Assembly (NCBI GenBank): GCA_947623455.1
Contig: OX392536.1
Span: 7,249,282-7,313,281, forward strand
Direction of reading: 5' to 3'
Source: Mimachlamys varia
Taxonomy: Eukaryota; Mollusca; Bivalvia; Pectinida; Pectinidae
Length of the DNA: 64,000 bases
Part shown: piece after piece, positions 48,151-63,190 of the stretch
Layout of the letters: every line of letters starts with the position of its first letter
Numbering within the stretch: position 1 is the first letter of the stretch
Notes under the pieces: model-generated
Told to the model about the DNA's origin: nothing
Database searches by the model: none
Seen by the model: only the letters and a program-made list of their open reading frames with translations
Made by a program: the position numbers and the translations under genes

Positions 48151-51100
48151 TACTCCTTTCTCTGTTCTTCTGCTCTAAGATGGAAACTTCGATTTCTAAA
48201 ACCAACGTAATCCCATCTCTGCTCTAAGCTCTAAGATGGAAACTTCGATTTCTAAAACCAACGTAATCCTGTCTGATCTAAGATAGAAACTCCGATTTCT
48301 AAAACCTACGTAATTCCATCTCTGCTCTAAGATAGAAATTCCGATTTATAAAACCAACGTTATCCTGTCTGCTCTAAGATAGAAACTTCGATTTCTAAAA
48401 CCAACGTAATCCTGTCTGCTCTAAGATAGAAAGTTTGATTTCTAAAACCAACGTAATCTCATCTCTACTCTAAGATAGAAACTTCGATTTCTAAAACCAA
48501 CGTAATCTCATCTCTACTCTAAGATAGAAACTTCGATTTCTAAAACCAACGTAATCTCATCTCTACTCTAAGATAGAACCTTTGATTTCTAAAACCAACG
48601 TAATCCTGTCTGCTCTAAGATAGAAACTTCGATTTCTAAAACCAACGTAATTTCATCTCTGCTCTAAGATAGAAACTTTGATTTCTAAAACCAACGTAAT
48701 TCCATCTCTACTCTAAGATAGAAACTTCGATTTCTAAAACCAACGTAATCCTGTCTGCTCTAAGATAGAAATTTCGATTTCTAAAACCAACGTAATTCCA
48801 TCTCTGCTCTAAGATAGAAACTTCGATTTCTAAAACCAACGCAATTCCATCTCTGCTCTAAGATAGAAACTCCGATTTCTAAAACCAACGTAATTCCATC
48901 TCTGTTCTAAGATAGAAACTTCGATTTCTAAAACCAACGTAATTCCATCTCTGCTCTAAGATAGAAACTCCGATTTCTAAAACCAACGTAATCCTGTCTG
49001 CTCTAAGATCGAAACTCCGATTTCTAAAACCAATGTTATCCTATTTCTGCTCTTAGATAGAAACTTTGATTTCTAAAACCTACGTTATCCTGTCTGCTCT
49101 AAGATAGAATTTTCGATTTCTAAAACCAACGTAAACCTGTCTGCTCTAAGATACAAACTTCGATTTCTAAAATAACGTATTCCTTTCTCTGCTCTAAGAT
49201 AGAAACTTCGATTTCTAAAACCAACGTAATCCAATCTCTGCTCTAGGATAGAAAATTGATTTCTAAAACCAACGTAATCCTGTCTGCTCTTAGATAGAAA
49301 CTTCGATTTCTAAAACCAACGTAATCCCATCTCTGCTCTAAGATAGAAACTTCGATTTCTAAAATCAACATAATCCTGTCTGCTCTAAGATAGAAACTCC
49401 GATTTCTAAAACCAACGTAATTCCATCTCTGCTCTAAGATAGAAACTCCGATTTCTAAAACCAACGTAATTCCATCTCTGTTCTAAGATAGAAACTTAGA
49501 TTTCTAAAACCAACGTAATTCCATCTCTGCTCTAAGATAGAAACTTCGATTTCTAAAACCAACGCAATTCCATCTCTGCTCTAAGATAGAAACTCCGATT
49601 TCTAAAACCAACGTAATTCCATCTCTGTTCTAAGATAGAAACTCCGATTTCTAAAACCAACGTAATCCTGTCTGCTCTAAGATAGAAACTCCGATTTCTA
49701 AAACCAATGTTATCCTATTTCTGCTCTTAGATAGAAACTTTGATTTCTAAAACCTACGTTATTCTTTCTGCTCTAAGATAGAATTTTCGATTTCTAAAAC
49801 CAACGTAAACCTGTCTGCTCTAAGATAGAAACTTCGATTTCTAAAATAACGTATTCCTTTCTCTGCTCTAAGATAGAAACTTCGATTTCTAAAACCAACG
49901 TAATCCAATCTCTGCTCTAGGATAGAAAATTGATTTCTAAAACCAACGTAATCCTGTCTGCTCTTAGATAGAAACTTCGATTTCTAAAACCAACGTAATC
50001 CCATCTCTGCTCTAAGATAGAAACTTCGATTTCTAAAATCAACGTAATTTCATCTCTGCTCTAAGATAGAAACTCCGATTTCTAAAACCATCGTAATTCC
50101 ATCTCTACTCTAAGATAGAAACTTCGATTTCTAAAACCAACGTAATCCTGTCTGCTCTAAGATAAAAACTTCGATTTCTAAAACCAACGTAATCCTGTCT
50201 GCTCTAAGATAGAAACTCCGATTTCTAAAACCAACGTAATCCTGTCTGCTCTAAGATAGAAACTTTGATTTCTAAAACCAACGTACTCCTTTCTCTGTTC
50301 TTCTGCTCTAAGATGGAAACTTCGATTTCTAAAACCAACGTAATCCCATCTCTGCTCTAAGCTCTAAGATGGAAACTTCGATTTCTAAAACCAACGTAAT
50401 CCTGTCTGATCTAAGATAGAAACTCCGATTTCTAAAACCTACGTAATTCCATCTCTGCTCTAAGATAGAAATTCCGATTTATAAAACCAACGTTATCCTG
50501 TCTGCTCTAAGATAGAAACTTCGATTTCTAAAACCAACGTAATCCTGTCTGCTCTAAGATAGAAACTTTGATTTCTAAAACCAACGTAATCTCATCTCTA
50601 CTCTAAGATAGAAACTTCGATTTCTAAAACCAACGTAATCTCATCTCTACTCTAAGATAGAAACTTCGATTTCTAAAACCAACGTAATCTCATCTCTACT
50701 CTAAGATAGAAACTTTGATTTCTAAAACGTACGTAATCCTGTCTGCTCTAAGATAGAAACTTCGATTTCTAAAACCAACGTAATTTCATCTCTGCTCTAA
50801 GATAGAAACTTTGATTTCTAAAACCAACGTAATTCCATCTCTACTCTAAGATAGAAACTTCGATTTCTAAAACCAACGTAATCCTGTCTGCTCTAAGATA
50901 GAAATTTCGATTTCTAAAACCAACGTAATTCCATCTCTGCTCTAAGATAGAAACTTCGATTTCTAAAACCAACGTAATCCTGTCTGCTCTAAGATAGAAA
51001 CTCCGATTTCTAAAACCAACGTAATTCCATCTCTGCTCTAAGATAGAAACTCCGATTTCTAAAACCAACGTAATTCCATCTCTGTTCTAAGATAGAAACT

Positions 51101-54100
51101 TCGATTTCTAAAACCAACGTAATTCCATCTCTGCTCTAAGATAGAAACTTCGATTTCTAAAACCAACGCAATTCCATCTCTGCTCTAAGATAGAAACTTC
51201 GATTTCTAAAACCAACGTAATTCCATCTCTGTTCTAAGATAGAAACTTCGATTTCTAAAACCAACGTAATTCCATCTCTGCTCTAAGATAGAAACTCCGA
51301 TTTCTAAAACCAACGTAATCCTGTCTGCTCTAAGATCGAAACTCCGATTTCTAAAACCAATGTTATCCTATTTCTGCTCTTAGATAGAAACTTTGATTTC
51401 TAAAACCTACGTTATCCTGTCTGCTCTAAGATAGAATTTTCGATTTCTAAAACCAACGTAAACCTGTCTGCTCTAAGATACAAACTTCGATTTCTAAAAT
51501 AACGTATTCCTTTCTCTGCTCTAAGATAGAAACTTCGATTTCTAAAACCAACGTAATCCAATCTCTGCTCTAGGATAGAAAATTGATTTCTAAAACCAAC
51601 GTAATCCTGTCTGCTCTTAGATAGAAACTTCGATTTCTAAAACCAACGTAATCCCATCTCTGCTCTAAGATAGAAACTTCGATTTCTAAAATCAACATAA
51701 TCCTGTCTGCTCTAAGATAGAAACTCCAATTTCTAAAACCAACGTAATTCCATCTCTGCTCTAAGATAGAAACTCCGATTTCTAAAACCAACGTAATTCC
51801 ATCTCTGTTCTAAGATAGAAACTTAGATTTCTAAAACCAACGTAATTCCATCTCTGCTCTAAGATAGAAACTTCGATTTCTAAAACCAACGCAATTCCAT
51901 CTCTGCTCTAAGATAGAAAATTGATTTCTAAAACCAACGTAATCCTGTCTGCTCTTAGATAGAAACTTCGATTTCTAAAACCAACGTAATCCCATCTCTG
52001 CTCTAAGATAGAAACTTCGATTTCTAAAATCAACATAATCCTGTCTGCTCTAAGATAGAAACTCCGATTTCTAAAACCAACGTAATTCCATCTCTGCTCT
52101 AAGATAGAAACTCCGATTTCTAAAACCAACGTAATTCCATCTCTGTTCTAAGATAGAAACTTAGATTTCTAAAACCAACGTAATTCCATCTCTGCTCTAA
52201 GATAGAAACTTCGATTTCTAAAACCAACGCAATTCCATCTCTGCTCTAAGATAGAAACTCCGATTTCTAAAACCAACGTAATTCCATCTCTGTTCTAAGA
52301 TAGAAACTCCGATTTCTAAAACCAACGTAATCCTGTCTGCTCTAAGATAGAAACTCCGATTTCTAAAACCAATGTTATCCTATTTCTGCTCTTAGATAGA
52401 AACTTTGATTTCTAAAACCTACGTTATTCTTTCTGCTCTAAGATAGAATTTTCGATTTCTAAAACCAACGTAAACCTGTCTGCTCTAAGATAGAAACTTC
52501 GATTTCTAAAATAACGTATTCCTTTCTCTGCTCTAAGATAGAAACTTCGATTTCTAAAACCAACGTAATCCAATCTCTGCTCTAGGATAGAAAATTGATT
52601 TCTAAAACCAACGTAATCCTGTCTGCTCTTAGATAGAAACTTCGATTTCTAAAACCAACGTAATCCCATCTCTGCTCTAAGATAGAAACTTCGATTTCTA
52701 AAATCAACGTAATTTCATCTCTGCTCTAAGATAGAAACTCCGATTTCTAAAACCATCGTAATTCCATCTCTACTCTAAGATAGAAACTTCGATTTCTAAA
52801 ACCAACGTAATCCTGTCTGCTCTAAGATAAAAACTTCGATTTCTAAAACCAACGTAATCCTGTCTGCTCTAAGATAGAAACTCCGATTTCTAAAACCAAC
52901 GTAATCCTGTCTGCTCTAAGATAGAAACTTTGATTTCTAAAACCAACGTACTCCTTTCTCTGTTCTTCTGCTCTAAGATGGAAACTTCGATTTCTAAAAC
53001 CAACGTAATCCCATCTCTGCTCTAAGCTCTAAGATGGAAACTTCGATTTCTAAAACCAACGTAATCCTGTCTGATCTAAGATAGAAACTCCGATTTCTAA
53101 AACCTACGTAATTCCATCTCTGCTCTAAGATAGAAATTCCGATTTATAAAACCAACGTTATCCTGTCTGCTCTAAGATAGAAACTTCGATTTCTAAAACC
53201 AACGTAATCCTGTCTGCTCTAAGATAGAAACTTTGATTTCTAAAACCAACGTAATCTCATCTCTACTCTAAGATAGAAACTTCGATTTCTAAAACCAACG
53301 TAATCTCATCTCTACTCTAAGATAGAAACTTCGATTTCTAAAACCAACGTAATCTCATCTCTACTCTAAGATAGAAACTTTGATTTCTAAAACGTACGTA
53401 ATCCTGTCTGCTCTAAGATAGAAACTTCGATTTCTAAAACCAACGTAATTTCATCTCTGCTCTAAGATAGAAACTTTGATTTCTAAAACCAACGTAATTC
53501 CATCTCTACTCTAAGATAGAAACTTCGATTTCTAAAACCAACGTAATCCTGTCTGCTCTAAGATAGAAATTTCGATTTCTAAAACCAACGTAATTCCATC
53601 TCTGCTCTAAGATAGAAACTTCGATTTCTAAAACCAACGTAATCCTGTCTGCTCTAAGATAGAAACTCCGATTTCTAAAACCAACGTAATTCCATCTCTG
53701 CTCTAAGATAGAAACTCCGATTTCTAAAACCAACGTAATTCCATCTCTGTTCTAAGATAGAAACTTCGATTTCTAAAACCAACGTAATTCCATCTCTGCT
53801 CTAAGATAGAAACTTCGATTTCTAAAACCAACGCAATTCCATCTCTGCTCTAAGATAGAAACTCCGATTTCTAAAACCAACGTAATTCCATCTCTGTTCT
53901 AAGATAGAAACTTCGATTTCTAAAACCAACGTAATTCCATCTCTGCTCTAAGATAGAAACTCCGATTTCTAAAACCAACGTAATCCTGTCTGCTCTAAGA
54001 TCGAAACTCCGATTTCTAAAACCAATGTTATCCTATTTCTGCTCTTAGATAGAAACTTTGATTTCTAAAACCTACGTTATCCTGTCTGCTCTAAGATAGA

Positions 54101-57100
54101 ATTTTCGATTTCTAAAACCAACGTAAACCTGTCTGCTCTAAGATACAAACTTCGATTTCTAAAATAACGTATTCCTTTCTCTGCTCTAAGATAGAAACTT
54201 CGATTTCTAAAACCAACGTAATCCAATCTCTGCTCTAGGATAGAAAATTGATTTCTAAAACCAACGTAATCCTGTCTGCTCTTAGATAGAAACTTCGATT
54301 TCTAAAACCAACGTAATCCCATCTCTGCTCTAAGATAGAAACTTCGATTTCTAAAATCAACATAATCCTGTCTGCTCTAAGATAGAAACTCCAATTTCTA
54401 AAACCAACGTAATTCCATCTCTGCTCTAAGATAGAAACTCCGATTTCTAAAACCAACGTAATTCCATCTCTGTTCTAAGATAGAAACTTAGATTTCTAAA
54501 ACCAACGTAATTCCATCTCTGCTCTAAGATAGAAACTTCGATTTCTAAAACCAACGCAATTCCATCTCTGCTCTAAGATAGAAACTCCGATTTCTAAAAC
54601 CAACGTAATTCCATCTCTGTTCTAAGATAGAAACTCCGATTTCTAAAACCAACGTAATCCTGTCTGCTCTAAGATAGAAACTCCGATTTCTAAAACCAAT
54701 GTTATCCTATTTCTGCTCTTAGATAGAAACTTTGATTTCTAAAACCTACGTTATTCTTTCTGCTCTAAGATAGAATTTTCGATTTCTAAAACCAACGTAA
54801 ACCTGTCTGCTCTAAGATAGAAACTTCGATTTCTAAAACCAACGTCTTCCTTTCTCTGCTCTAAGATAGAAACTTCGATTTCTAAAACCAACGTAATCCA
54901 ATCTCTGCTCTAGGATAGAAAATTGATTTCTAAAACCAACGTAATCCTGTCTGCTCTTAGATAGAAACTTCGATTTCTAAAATCAACATAATCCTCTGCT
55001 CTTAGATAGAAACTTCGATTTCTAAAACCAACGTAATCCTGTCTGCTCTAAGATACAAACTTCGATTTCTAAAACCAACGTAATCCTGTCTGCTCTAAGA
55101 TAGAAATTCCGATTTCTAAAACCAACGTAATCCTGTCTGCTCTAAGATAGAAACTTTGATTTCTAAAACCAACGTAATTCCATCTCTGCTCTAAGATAGA
55201 AACTCCGATTTCTAAAACCAACGTAATTCCATCTCTGTTCTAAGATAGAAACTTCGATTTCTAAAACCAACGTAATTCCATCTCTGCTCTAAGATAGAAA
55301 CTCCGATTTCTCAAACCAACGTAATCCTGTCTGCTCTAAGATAGAAACTCCGATTTCTAAAACCAATGTTATCCTATTTCTGCTCTTAGATAGAAACTTT
55401 GATTTCTTAAACCTACGTTATTCTGTCTGCTCTAAGATAGAATTTTCGATTTCTAAAACCAACGTAAACCTGTCTGCTCTAAGATAGAAACTTCGATTTC
55501 TAAAATAACGTATTCCTTTCTCTGCTCTAAGATAGAAACTTCGATTTCTAAAACCAACGTAATCCAATCTCTGCTCTAGGATAGAAAATTGATTTCTAAA
55601 ACCAACGTAATCCTGTCTGCTCTTAGATAGAAACTTCGATTTCTAAAACCAACGTAATCCCATCTCTGCTCTCAGATAGAAACTTCGATTTCTAAAATCA
55701 ACATAATCCTCTGCTCTTAGATAGAAACTTCGATTTCTAAAACCAACGTAATCCTGTCTGCTCTAAGATAGAAACTTCGATTTCTAAAACCAACGTAATC
55801 CTGTCTGCTCTAAGATAGAAACTCCGATTTCTAAAACCAACGTAATCCTGTCTGCTCTAAGATAGAAACTTTGATTTCTAAAACCAACGTACTCCTTTCT
55901 CTGTTCTTCTGCTCTAAGATGGAAACTTCGATTTCTAAAACCAACGTAATCCCATCTCTGCTCTAAGCTCTAAGATGGAAACTTCGATTTCTAAAACCAA
56001 CGTTATCCTGTCTGATCTAAGATAGAAACTCCGATTTCTAAAACCTACGTAATTCCATCTCTGCTCTAAGATAGAAATTCCGATTTATAAAACCAACGTT
56101 ATCCTGTCTGCTCTAAGATAGAAACTTCGATTTCTAAAACCAACGTAATCCTGTCTGCTCTAAGATAGAAACTTTGATTTCTAAAACCAACGTAATCTCA
56201 TCTCTACTCTAAGATAGAAACTTCGATTTCTAAAACCAACGTAATCTCATCTCTACTCTAAGATAGAAACTTCGATTTCTAAAACCAACGTAATCTCATC
56301 TCTACTCTAAGATAGAAACTTTGATTTCTAAAACCAACGTAATCCTGTCTGCTCTAAGATAGAAACTTCGATTTCTAAAACCAACGTAATTTCATCTCTG
56401 CTCTAAGATAGAAACTTTGATTTCTAAAACCAACGTAATTCCATCTCTACTCTAAGATAGAAACTTCGATTTCTAAAACCAACGTAATCCTGTCTGCTCT
56501 AAGATAGAAATTTCGATTTCTAAAACCAACGTAATTCCATCTCTGCTCTAAGATAGAAACTTCGATTTCTAAAACCAACGTAATCCTGTCTGCTCTAAGA
56601 TAGAAACTCCGATTTCTAAAACCAACGTAATTCCATCTCTGCTCTAAGATAGAAACTCCGATTTCTAAAACCAACGTAATTCCATCTCTGTTCTAAGATA
56701 GAAACTTCGATTTCTAAAACCAACGTAATTCCATCTCTGCTCTAAGATAGAAACTTCGATTTCTAAAACCAACGCAATTCCATCTCTGCTCTAAGATAGA
56801 AACTCCGATTTCTAAAACCAACGTAATTCCATCTCTGTTCTAAGATAGAAACTTCGATTTCTAAAACCAACGTAATTCCATCTCTGCTCTAAGATAGAAA
56901 CTCCGATTTCTAAAACCAACGTAATCCTGTCTGCTCTAAGATCGAAACTCCGATTTCTAAAACCAATGTTATCCTATTTCTGCTCTTAGATAGAAACTTT
57001 GATTTCTAAAACCTACGTTATCCTGTCTGCTCTAAGATAGAATTTTCGATTTCTAAAACCAACGTAAACCTGTCTGCTCTAAGATACAAACTTCGATTTC

Positions 57101-60100
57101 TAAAATAACGTATTCCTTTCTCTGCTCTAAGATAGAAACTTCGATTTCTAAAACCAACGTAATCCAATCTCTGCTCTAGGATAGAAAATTGATTTCTAAA
57201 ACCAACGTAATCCTGTCTGCTCTTAGATAGAAACTTCGATTTCTAAAACCAACGTAATCCCATCTCTGCTCTAAGATAGAAACTTCGATTTCTAAAATCA
57301 ACATAATCCTGTCTGCTCTAAGATAGAAACTCCGATTTCTAAAACCAACGTAATTCCATCTCTGCTCTAAGATAGAAACTTCGATTTCTAAAACCAACGT
57401 AATTCCATCTCTGTTCTAAGATAGAAACTTAGATTTCTAAAACCAACGTAATTCCATCTCTGCTCTAAGATAGAAACTTCGATTTCTAAAACCAACGCAA
57501 TTCCATCTCTGCTCTAAGATAGAAACTCCGATTTCTAAAACCAACGTAATTCCATCTCTGTTCTAAGATAGAAACTCCGATTTCTAAAACCAACGTAATC
57601 CTGTCTGCTCTAAGATAGAAACTCCGATTTCTAAAACCAATGTTATCCTATTTCTGCTCTTAGATAGAAACTTTGATTTCTAAAACCTACGTTATTCTTT
57701 CTGCTCTAAGATAGAATTTTCGATTTCTAAAACCAACGTAAACCTGTCTGCTCTAAGATAGAAACTTCGATTTCTAAAATAACGTATTCCTTTCTCTGCT
57801 CTAAGATAGAAACTTCGATTTCTAAAACCAACGTAATCCAATCTCTGCTCTAGGATAGAAAATTGATTTCTAAAACCAACGTAATCCTGTCTGCTCTTAG
57901 ATAGAAACTTCGATTTCTAAAACCAACGTAATCCCATCTCTGCTCTAAGATAGAAACTTCGATTTCTAAAACCAACGTAATCCAATCTCTGCTCTAGGAT
58001 AGAAAATTGATTTCTAAAACCAACGTAATCCTGTCTGCTCTAAGATAAAAACTTCGATTTCTAAAACCAACGTAATCCTGTCTGCTCTAAGATAGAAACT
58101 CCGATTTCTAAAACCAACGTAATCCTGTCTGCTCTAAGATAGAAACTTTGATTTCTAAAACCAACGTACTCCTTTCTCTGTTCTTCTGCTCTAAGATGGA
58201 AACTTCGATTTCTAAAACCAACGTAATCCCATCTCTGCTCTAAGCTCTAAGATGGAAACTTCGATTTCTAAAACCAACGTAATCCTGTCTGATCTAAGAT
58301 AGAAACTCCGATTTCTAAAACCTACGTAATTCCATCTCTGCTCTAAGATAGAAATTCCGATTTATAAAACCAACGTTATCCTGTCTGCTCTAAGATAGAA
58401 ACTTCGATTTCTAAAACCAACGTAATCCTGTCTGCTCTAAGATAGAAACTTTGATTTCTAAAACCAACGTAATCTCATCTCTACTCTAAGATAGAAACTT
58501 CGATTTCTAAAACCAACGTAATCTCATCTCTACTCTAAGATAGAAACTTCGATTTCTAAAACCAACGTAATCTCATCTCTACTCTAAGATAGAAACTTTG
58601 ATTTCTAAAACGTACGTAATCCTGTCTGCTCTAAGATAGAAACTTCGATTTCTAAAACCAACGTAATTTCATCTCTGCTCTAAGATAGAAACTTTGATTT
58701 CTAAAACCAACGTAATTCCATCTCTACTCTAAGATAGAAACTTCGATTTCTAAAACCAACGTAATCCTGTCTGCTCTAAGATAGAAATTTCGATTTCTAA
58801 AACCAACGTAATTCCATCTCTGCTCTAAGATAGAAACTTCGATTTCTAAAACCAACGTAATCCTGTCTGCTCTAAGATAGAAACTCCGATTTCTAAAACC
58901 AACGTAATTCCATCTCTGCTCTAAGATAGAAACTCCGATTTCTAAAACCAACGTAATTCCATCTCTGTTCTAAGATAGAAACTTCGATTTCTAAAACCAA
59001 CGTAATTCCATCTCTGCTCTAAGATAGAAACTTCGATTTCTAAAACCAACGCAATTCCATCTCTGCTCTAAGATAGAAACTCCGATTTCTAAAACCAACG
59101 TAATTCCATCTCTGTTCTAAGATAGAAACTTCGATTTCTAAAACCAACGTAATTCCATCTCTGCTCTAAGATAGAAACTCCGATTTCTAAAACCAACGTA
59201 ATCCTGTCTGCTCTAAGATCGAAACTCCGATTTCTAAAACCAATGTTATCCTATTTCTGCTCTTAGATAGAAACTTTGATTTCTAAAACCTACGTTATCC
59301 TGTCTGCTCTAAGATAGAATTTTCGATTTCTAAAACCAACGTAAACCTGTCTGCTCTAAGATACAAACTTCGATTTCTAAAATAACGTATTCCTTTCTCT
59401 GCTCTAAGATAGAAACTTCGATTTCTAAAACCAACGTAATCCAATCTCTGCTCTAGGATAGAAAATTGATTTCTAAAACCAACGTAATCCTGTCTGCTCT
59501 TAGATAGAAACTTCGATTTCTAAAACCAACGTAATCCCATCTCTGCTCTAAGATAGAAACTTCGATTTCTAAAATCAACATAATCCTGTCTGCTCTAAGA
59601 TAGAAACTCCAATTTCTAAAACCAACGTAATTCCATCTCTGCTCTAAGATAGAAACTCCGATTTCTAAAACCAACGTAATTCCATCTCTGTTCTAAGATA
59701 GAAACTTAGATTTCTAAAACCAACGTAATTCCATCTCTGCTCTAAGATAGAAACTTCGATTTCTAAAACCAACGCAATTCCATCTCTGCTCTAAGATAGA
59801 AACTCCGATTTCTAAAACCAACGTAATTCCATCTCTGTTCTAAGATAGAAACTCCGATTTCTAAAACCAACGTAATCCTGTCTGCTCTAAGATAGAAACT
59901 CCGATTTCTAAAACCAATGTTATCCTATTTCTGCTCTTAGATAGAAACTTTGATTTCTAAAACCTACGTTATTCTTTCTGCTCTAAGATAGAATTTTCGA
60001 TTTCTAAAACCAACGTAAACCTGTCTGCTCTAAGATAGAAACTTCGATTTCTAAAATAACGTCTTCCTTTCTCTGCTCTAAGATAGAAACTTCGATTTCT

Positions 60101-63100
60101 AAAACCAACGTAATCCAATCTCTGCTCTAGGATAGAAAATTGATTTCTAAAACCAACGTAATCCTGTCTGCTCTTAGATAGAAACTTCGATTTCTAAAAT
60201 CAACATAATCCTCTGCTCTTAGATAAATAACTTCGATTTCTAAAACCAACGTAATCCTGTCTGCTCTAAGATACAAACTTCGATTTCTAAAACCAACGTA
60301 ATCCTGTCTGCTCTAAGATAGAAATTCCGATTTCTAAAACCAACGTAATCCTGTCTGCTCTAAGATAGAAACTTTGATTTCTAAAACCAACGTAATTCCA
60401 TCTCTGCTCTAAGATAGAAACTCCGATTTCTAAAACCAACGTAATTCCATCTCTGTTCTAAGATAGAAACTTCGATTTCTAAAACCAACGTAATTCCATC
60501 TCTGCTCTAAGATAGAAACTCCGATTTCTAAAACCAACGTAATCCTGTCTGCTCTAAGATAGAAACTCCGATTTCTAAAACCAATGTTATCCTATTTCTG
60601 CTCTTAGATAGAAACTTTGATTTCTTAAACCTACGTTATTCTGTCTGCTCTAAGATAGAATTTTCGATTTCTAAAACCAACGTAAACCTGTCTGCTCTAA
60701 GATAGAAACTTCGATTTCTAAAATAACGTATTCCTTTCTCTGCTCTAAGATAGAAACTTCGATTTCTAAAACCAACGTAATCCAATCTCTGCTCTAGGAT
60801 AGAAAATTGATTTCTAAAACCAACGTAATCCTGTCTGCTCTTAGATAGAAACTTCGATTTCTAAAACCAACGTAATCCCATCTCTGCTCTCAGATAGAAA
60901 CTTCGATTTCTAAAATCAACATAATCCTCTGCTCTTAGATAGAAACTTCGATTTCTAAAACCAACGTAATCCTGTCTGCTCTAAGATAGAAACTTCGATT
61001 TCTAAAACCAACGTAATCCTGTCTGCTCTAAGATAGAAACTCCGATTTCTAAAACCAACGTAATCCTGTCTGCTCTAAGATAGAAACTTTGATTTCTAAA
61101 ACCAACGTACTCCTTTCTCTGTTCTTCTGCTCTAAGATGGAAACTTCGATTTCTAAAACCAACGTAATCCCATCTCTGCTCTAAGCTCTAAGATGGAAAC
61201 TTCGATTTCTAAAACCAACGTAATCCTGTCTGATCTAAGATAGAAACTCCGATTTCTAAAACCTACGTAATTCCATCTCTGCTCTAAGATAGAAATTCCG
61301 ATTTATAAAACCAACGTTATCCTGTCTGCTCTAAGATAGAAACTTCGATTTCTAAAACCAACGTAATCCTGTCTGCTCTAAGATAGAAACTTTGATTTCT
61401 AAAACCAACGTAATCTCATCTCTACTCTAAGATAGAAACTTCGATTTCTAAAACCAACGTAATCTCATCTCTACTCTAAGATAGAAACTTCGATTTCTAA
61501 AACCAACGTAATCTCATCTCTACTCTAAGATAGAAACTTTGATTTCTAAAACCAACGTAATCCTGTCTGCTCTAAGATAGAAACTTCGATTTCTAAAACC
61601 AACGTAATTTCATCTCTGCTCTAAGATAGAAACTTTGATTTCTAAAACCAACGTAATTCCATCTCTACTCTAAGATAGAAACTTCGATTTCTAAAACCAA
61701 CGTAATCCTGTCTGCTCTAAGATAGAAGTTTCGATTTCTAAAACCAACGTAATTCCATCTCTGCTCTAAGATAGAAACTTCGATTTCTAAAACCAACGTA
61801 ATCCTGTCTGCTCTAAGATAGAAACTCCGATTTCTAAAACCAACGTAATTCCATCTCTGCTCTAAGATAGAAACTCCGATTTCTAAAACCAACGTAATTC
61901 CATCTCTGTTCTAAGATAGAAACTTCGATTTCTAAAACCAACGTAATTCCATCTCTGCTCTAAGATAGAAACTTCGATTTCTAAAACCAACGCAATTCCA
62001 TCTCTGCTCTAAGATAGAAACTCCGATTTCTAAAACCAACGTAATTCCATCTCTGTTCTAAGATAGAAACTTCGATTTCTAAAACCAACGTAATTCCATC
62101 TCTGCTCTAAGATAGAAACTCCGATTTCTAAAACCAACGTAATCCTGTCTGCTCTAAGATCGAAACTCCGATTTCTAAAACCAATGTTATCCTATTTCTG
62201 CTCTTAGATAGAAACTTTGATTTCTAAAACCTACGTTATCCTGTCTGCTCTAAGATAGAATTTTCGATTTCTAAAACCAACGTAAACCTGTCTGCTCTAA
62301 GATACAAACTTCGATTTCTAAAATAACGTATTCCTTTCTCTGCTCTAAGATAGAAACTTCGATTTCTAAAACCAACGTAATCCAATCTCTGCTCTAGGAT
62401 AGAAAATTGATTTCTAAAACCAACGTAATCCTGTCTGCTCTTAGATAGAAACTTCGATTTCTAAAACCAACGTAATCCCATCTCTGCTCTAAGATAGAAA
62501 CTTCGATTTCTAAAATCAACATAATCCTGTCTGCTCTAAGATAGAAACTCCGATTTCTAAAACCAACGTAATTCCATCTCTGCTCTAAGATAGAAACTTC
62601 GATTTCTAAAACCAACGTAATTCCATCTCTGTTCTAAGATAGAAACTTAGATTTCTAAAACCAACGTAATTCCATCTCTGCTCTAAGATAGAAACTTCGA
62701 TTTCTAAAACCAACGCAATTCCATCTCTGCTCTAAGATAGAAACTCCGATTTCTAAAACCAACGTAATTCCATCTCTGTTCTAAGATAGAAACTCCGATT
62801 TCTAAAACCAACGTAATCCTGTCTGCTCTAAGATAGAAACTCCGATTTCTAAAACCAATGTTATCCTATTTCTGCTCTTAGATAGAAACTTTGATTTCTA
62901 AAACCTACGTTATTCTTTCTGCTCTAAGATAGAATTTTCGATTTCTAAAACCAACGTAAACCTGTCTGCTCTAAGATACAAACTTCGATTTCTAAAATAA
63001 CGTATTCCTTTCTCTGCTCTAAGATAGAAACTTCGATTTCTAAAACCAACGTAATCCAATCTCTGCTCTAGGATAGAAAATTGATTTCTAAAACCAACGT

Positions 63101-63190
63101 AATCCTGTCTGCTCTTAGATAGAAACTTCGATTTCTAAAACCAACGTAATCCCATCTCTGCTCTAAGATAGAAACTTCGATTTCTAAAAT
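48151..63190. repeat. Higher-order repeats in the right part of the satellite, including a 5,218-bp duplication
   Basis: The unique word TACTCCTTTCTCTGTTCTTC occurs at 48151, 50284, 52949, 55890, 58167 and 61108, giving blocks of 2,133, 2,665, 2,941, 2,277 and 2,941 bp. The pair 2,941 + 2,277 repeats as a 5,218-bp unit: about 52.8-57.97 kb matches 58.02-63.19 kb almost without change, including rare variants such as GATCGAAACTCC and the doubled CTCTAAGCTCTAAG. Confidence 0.9.
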
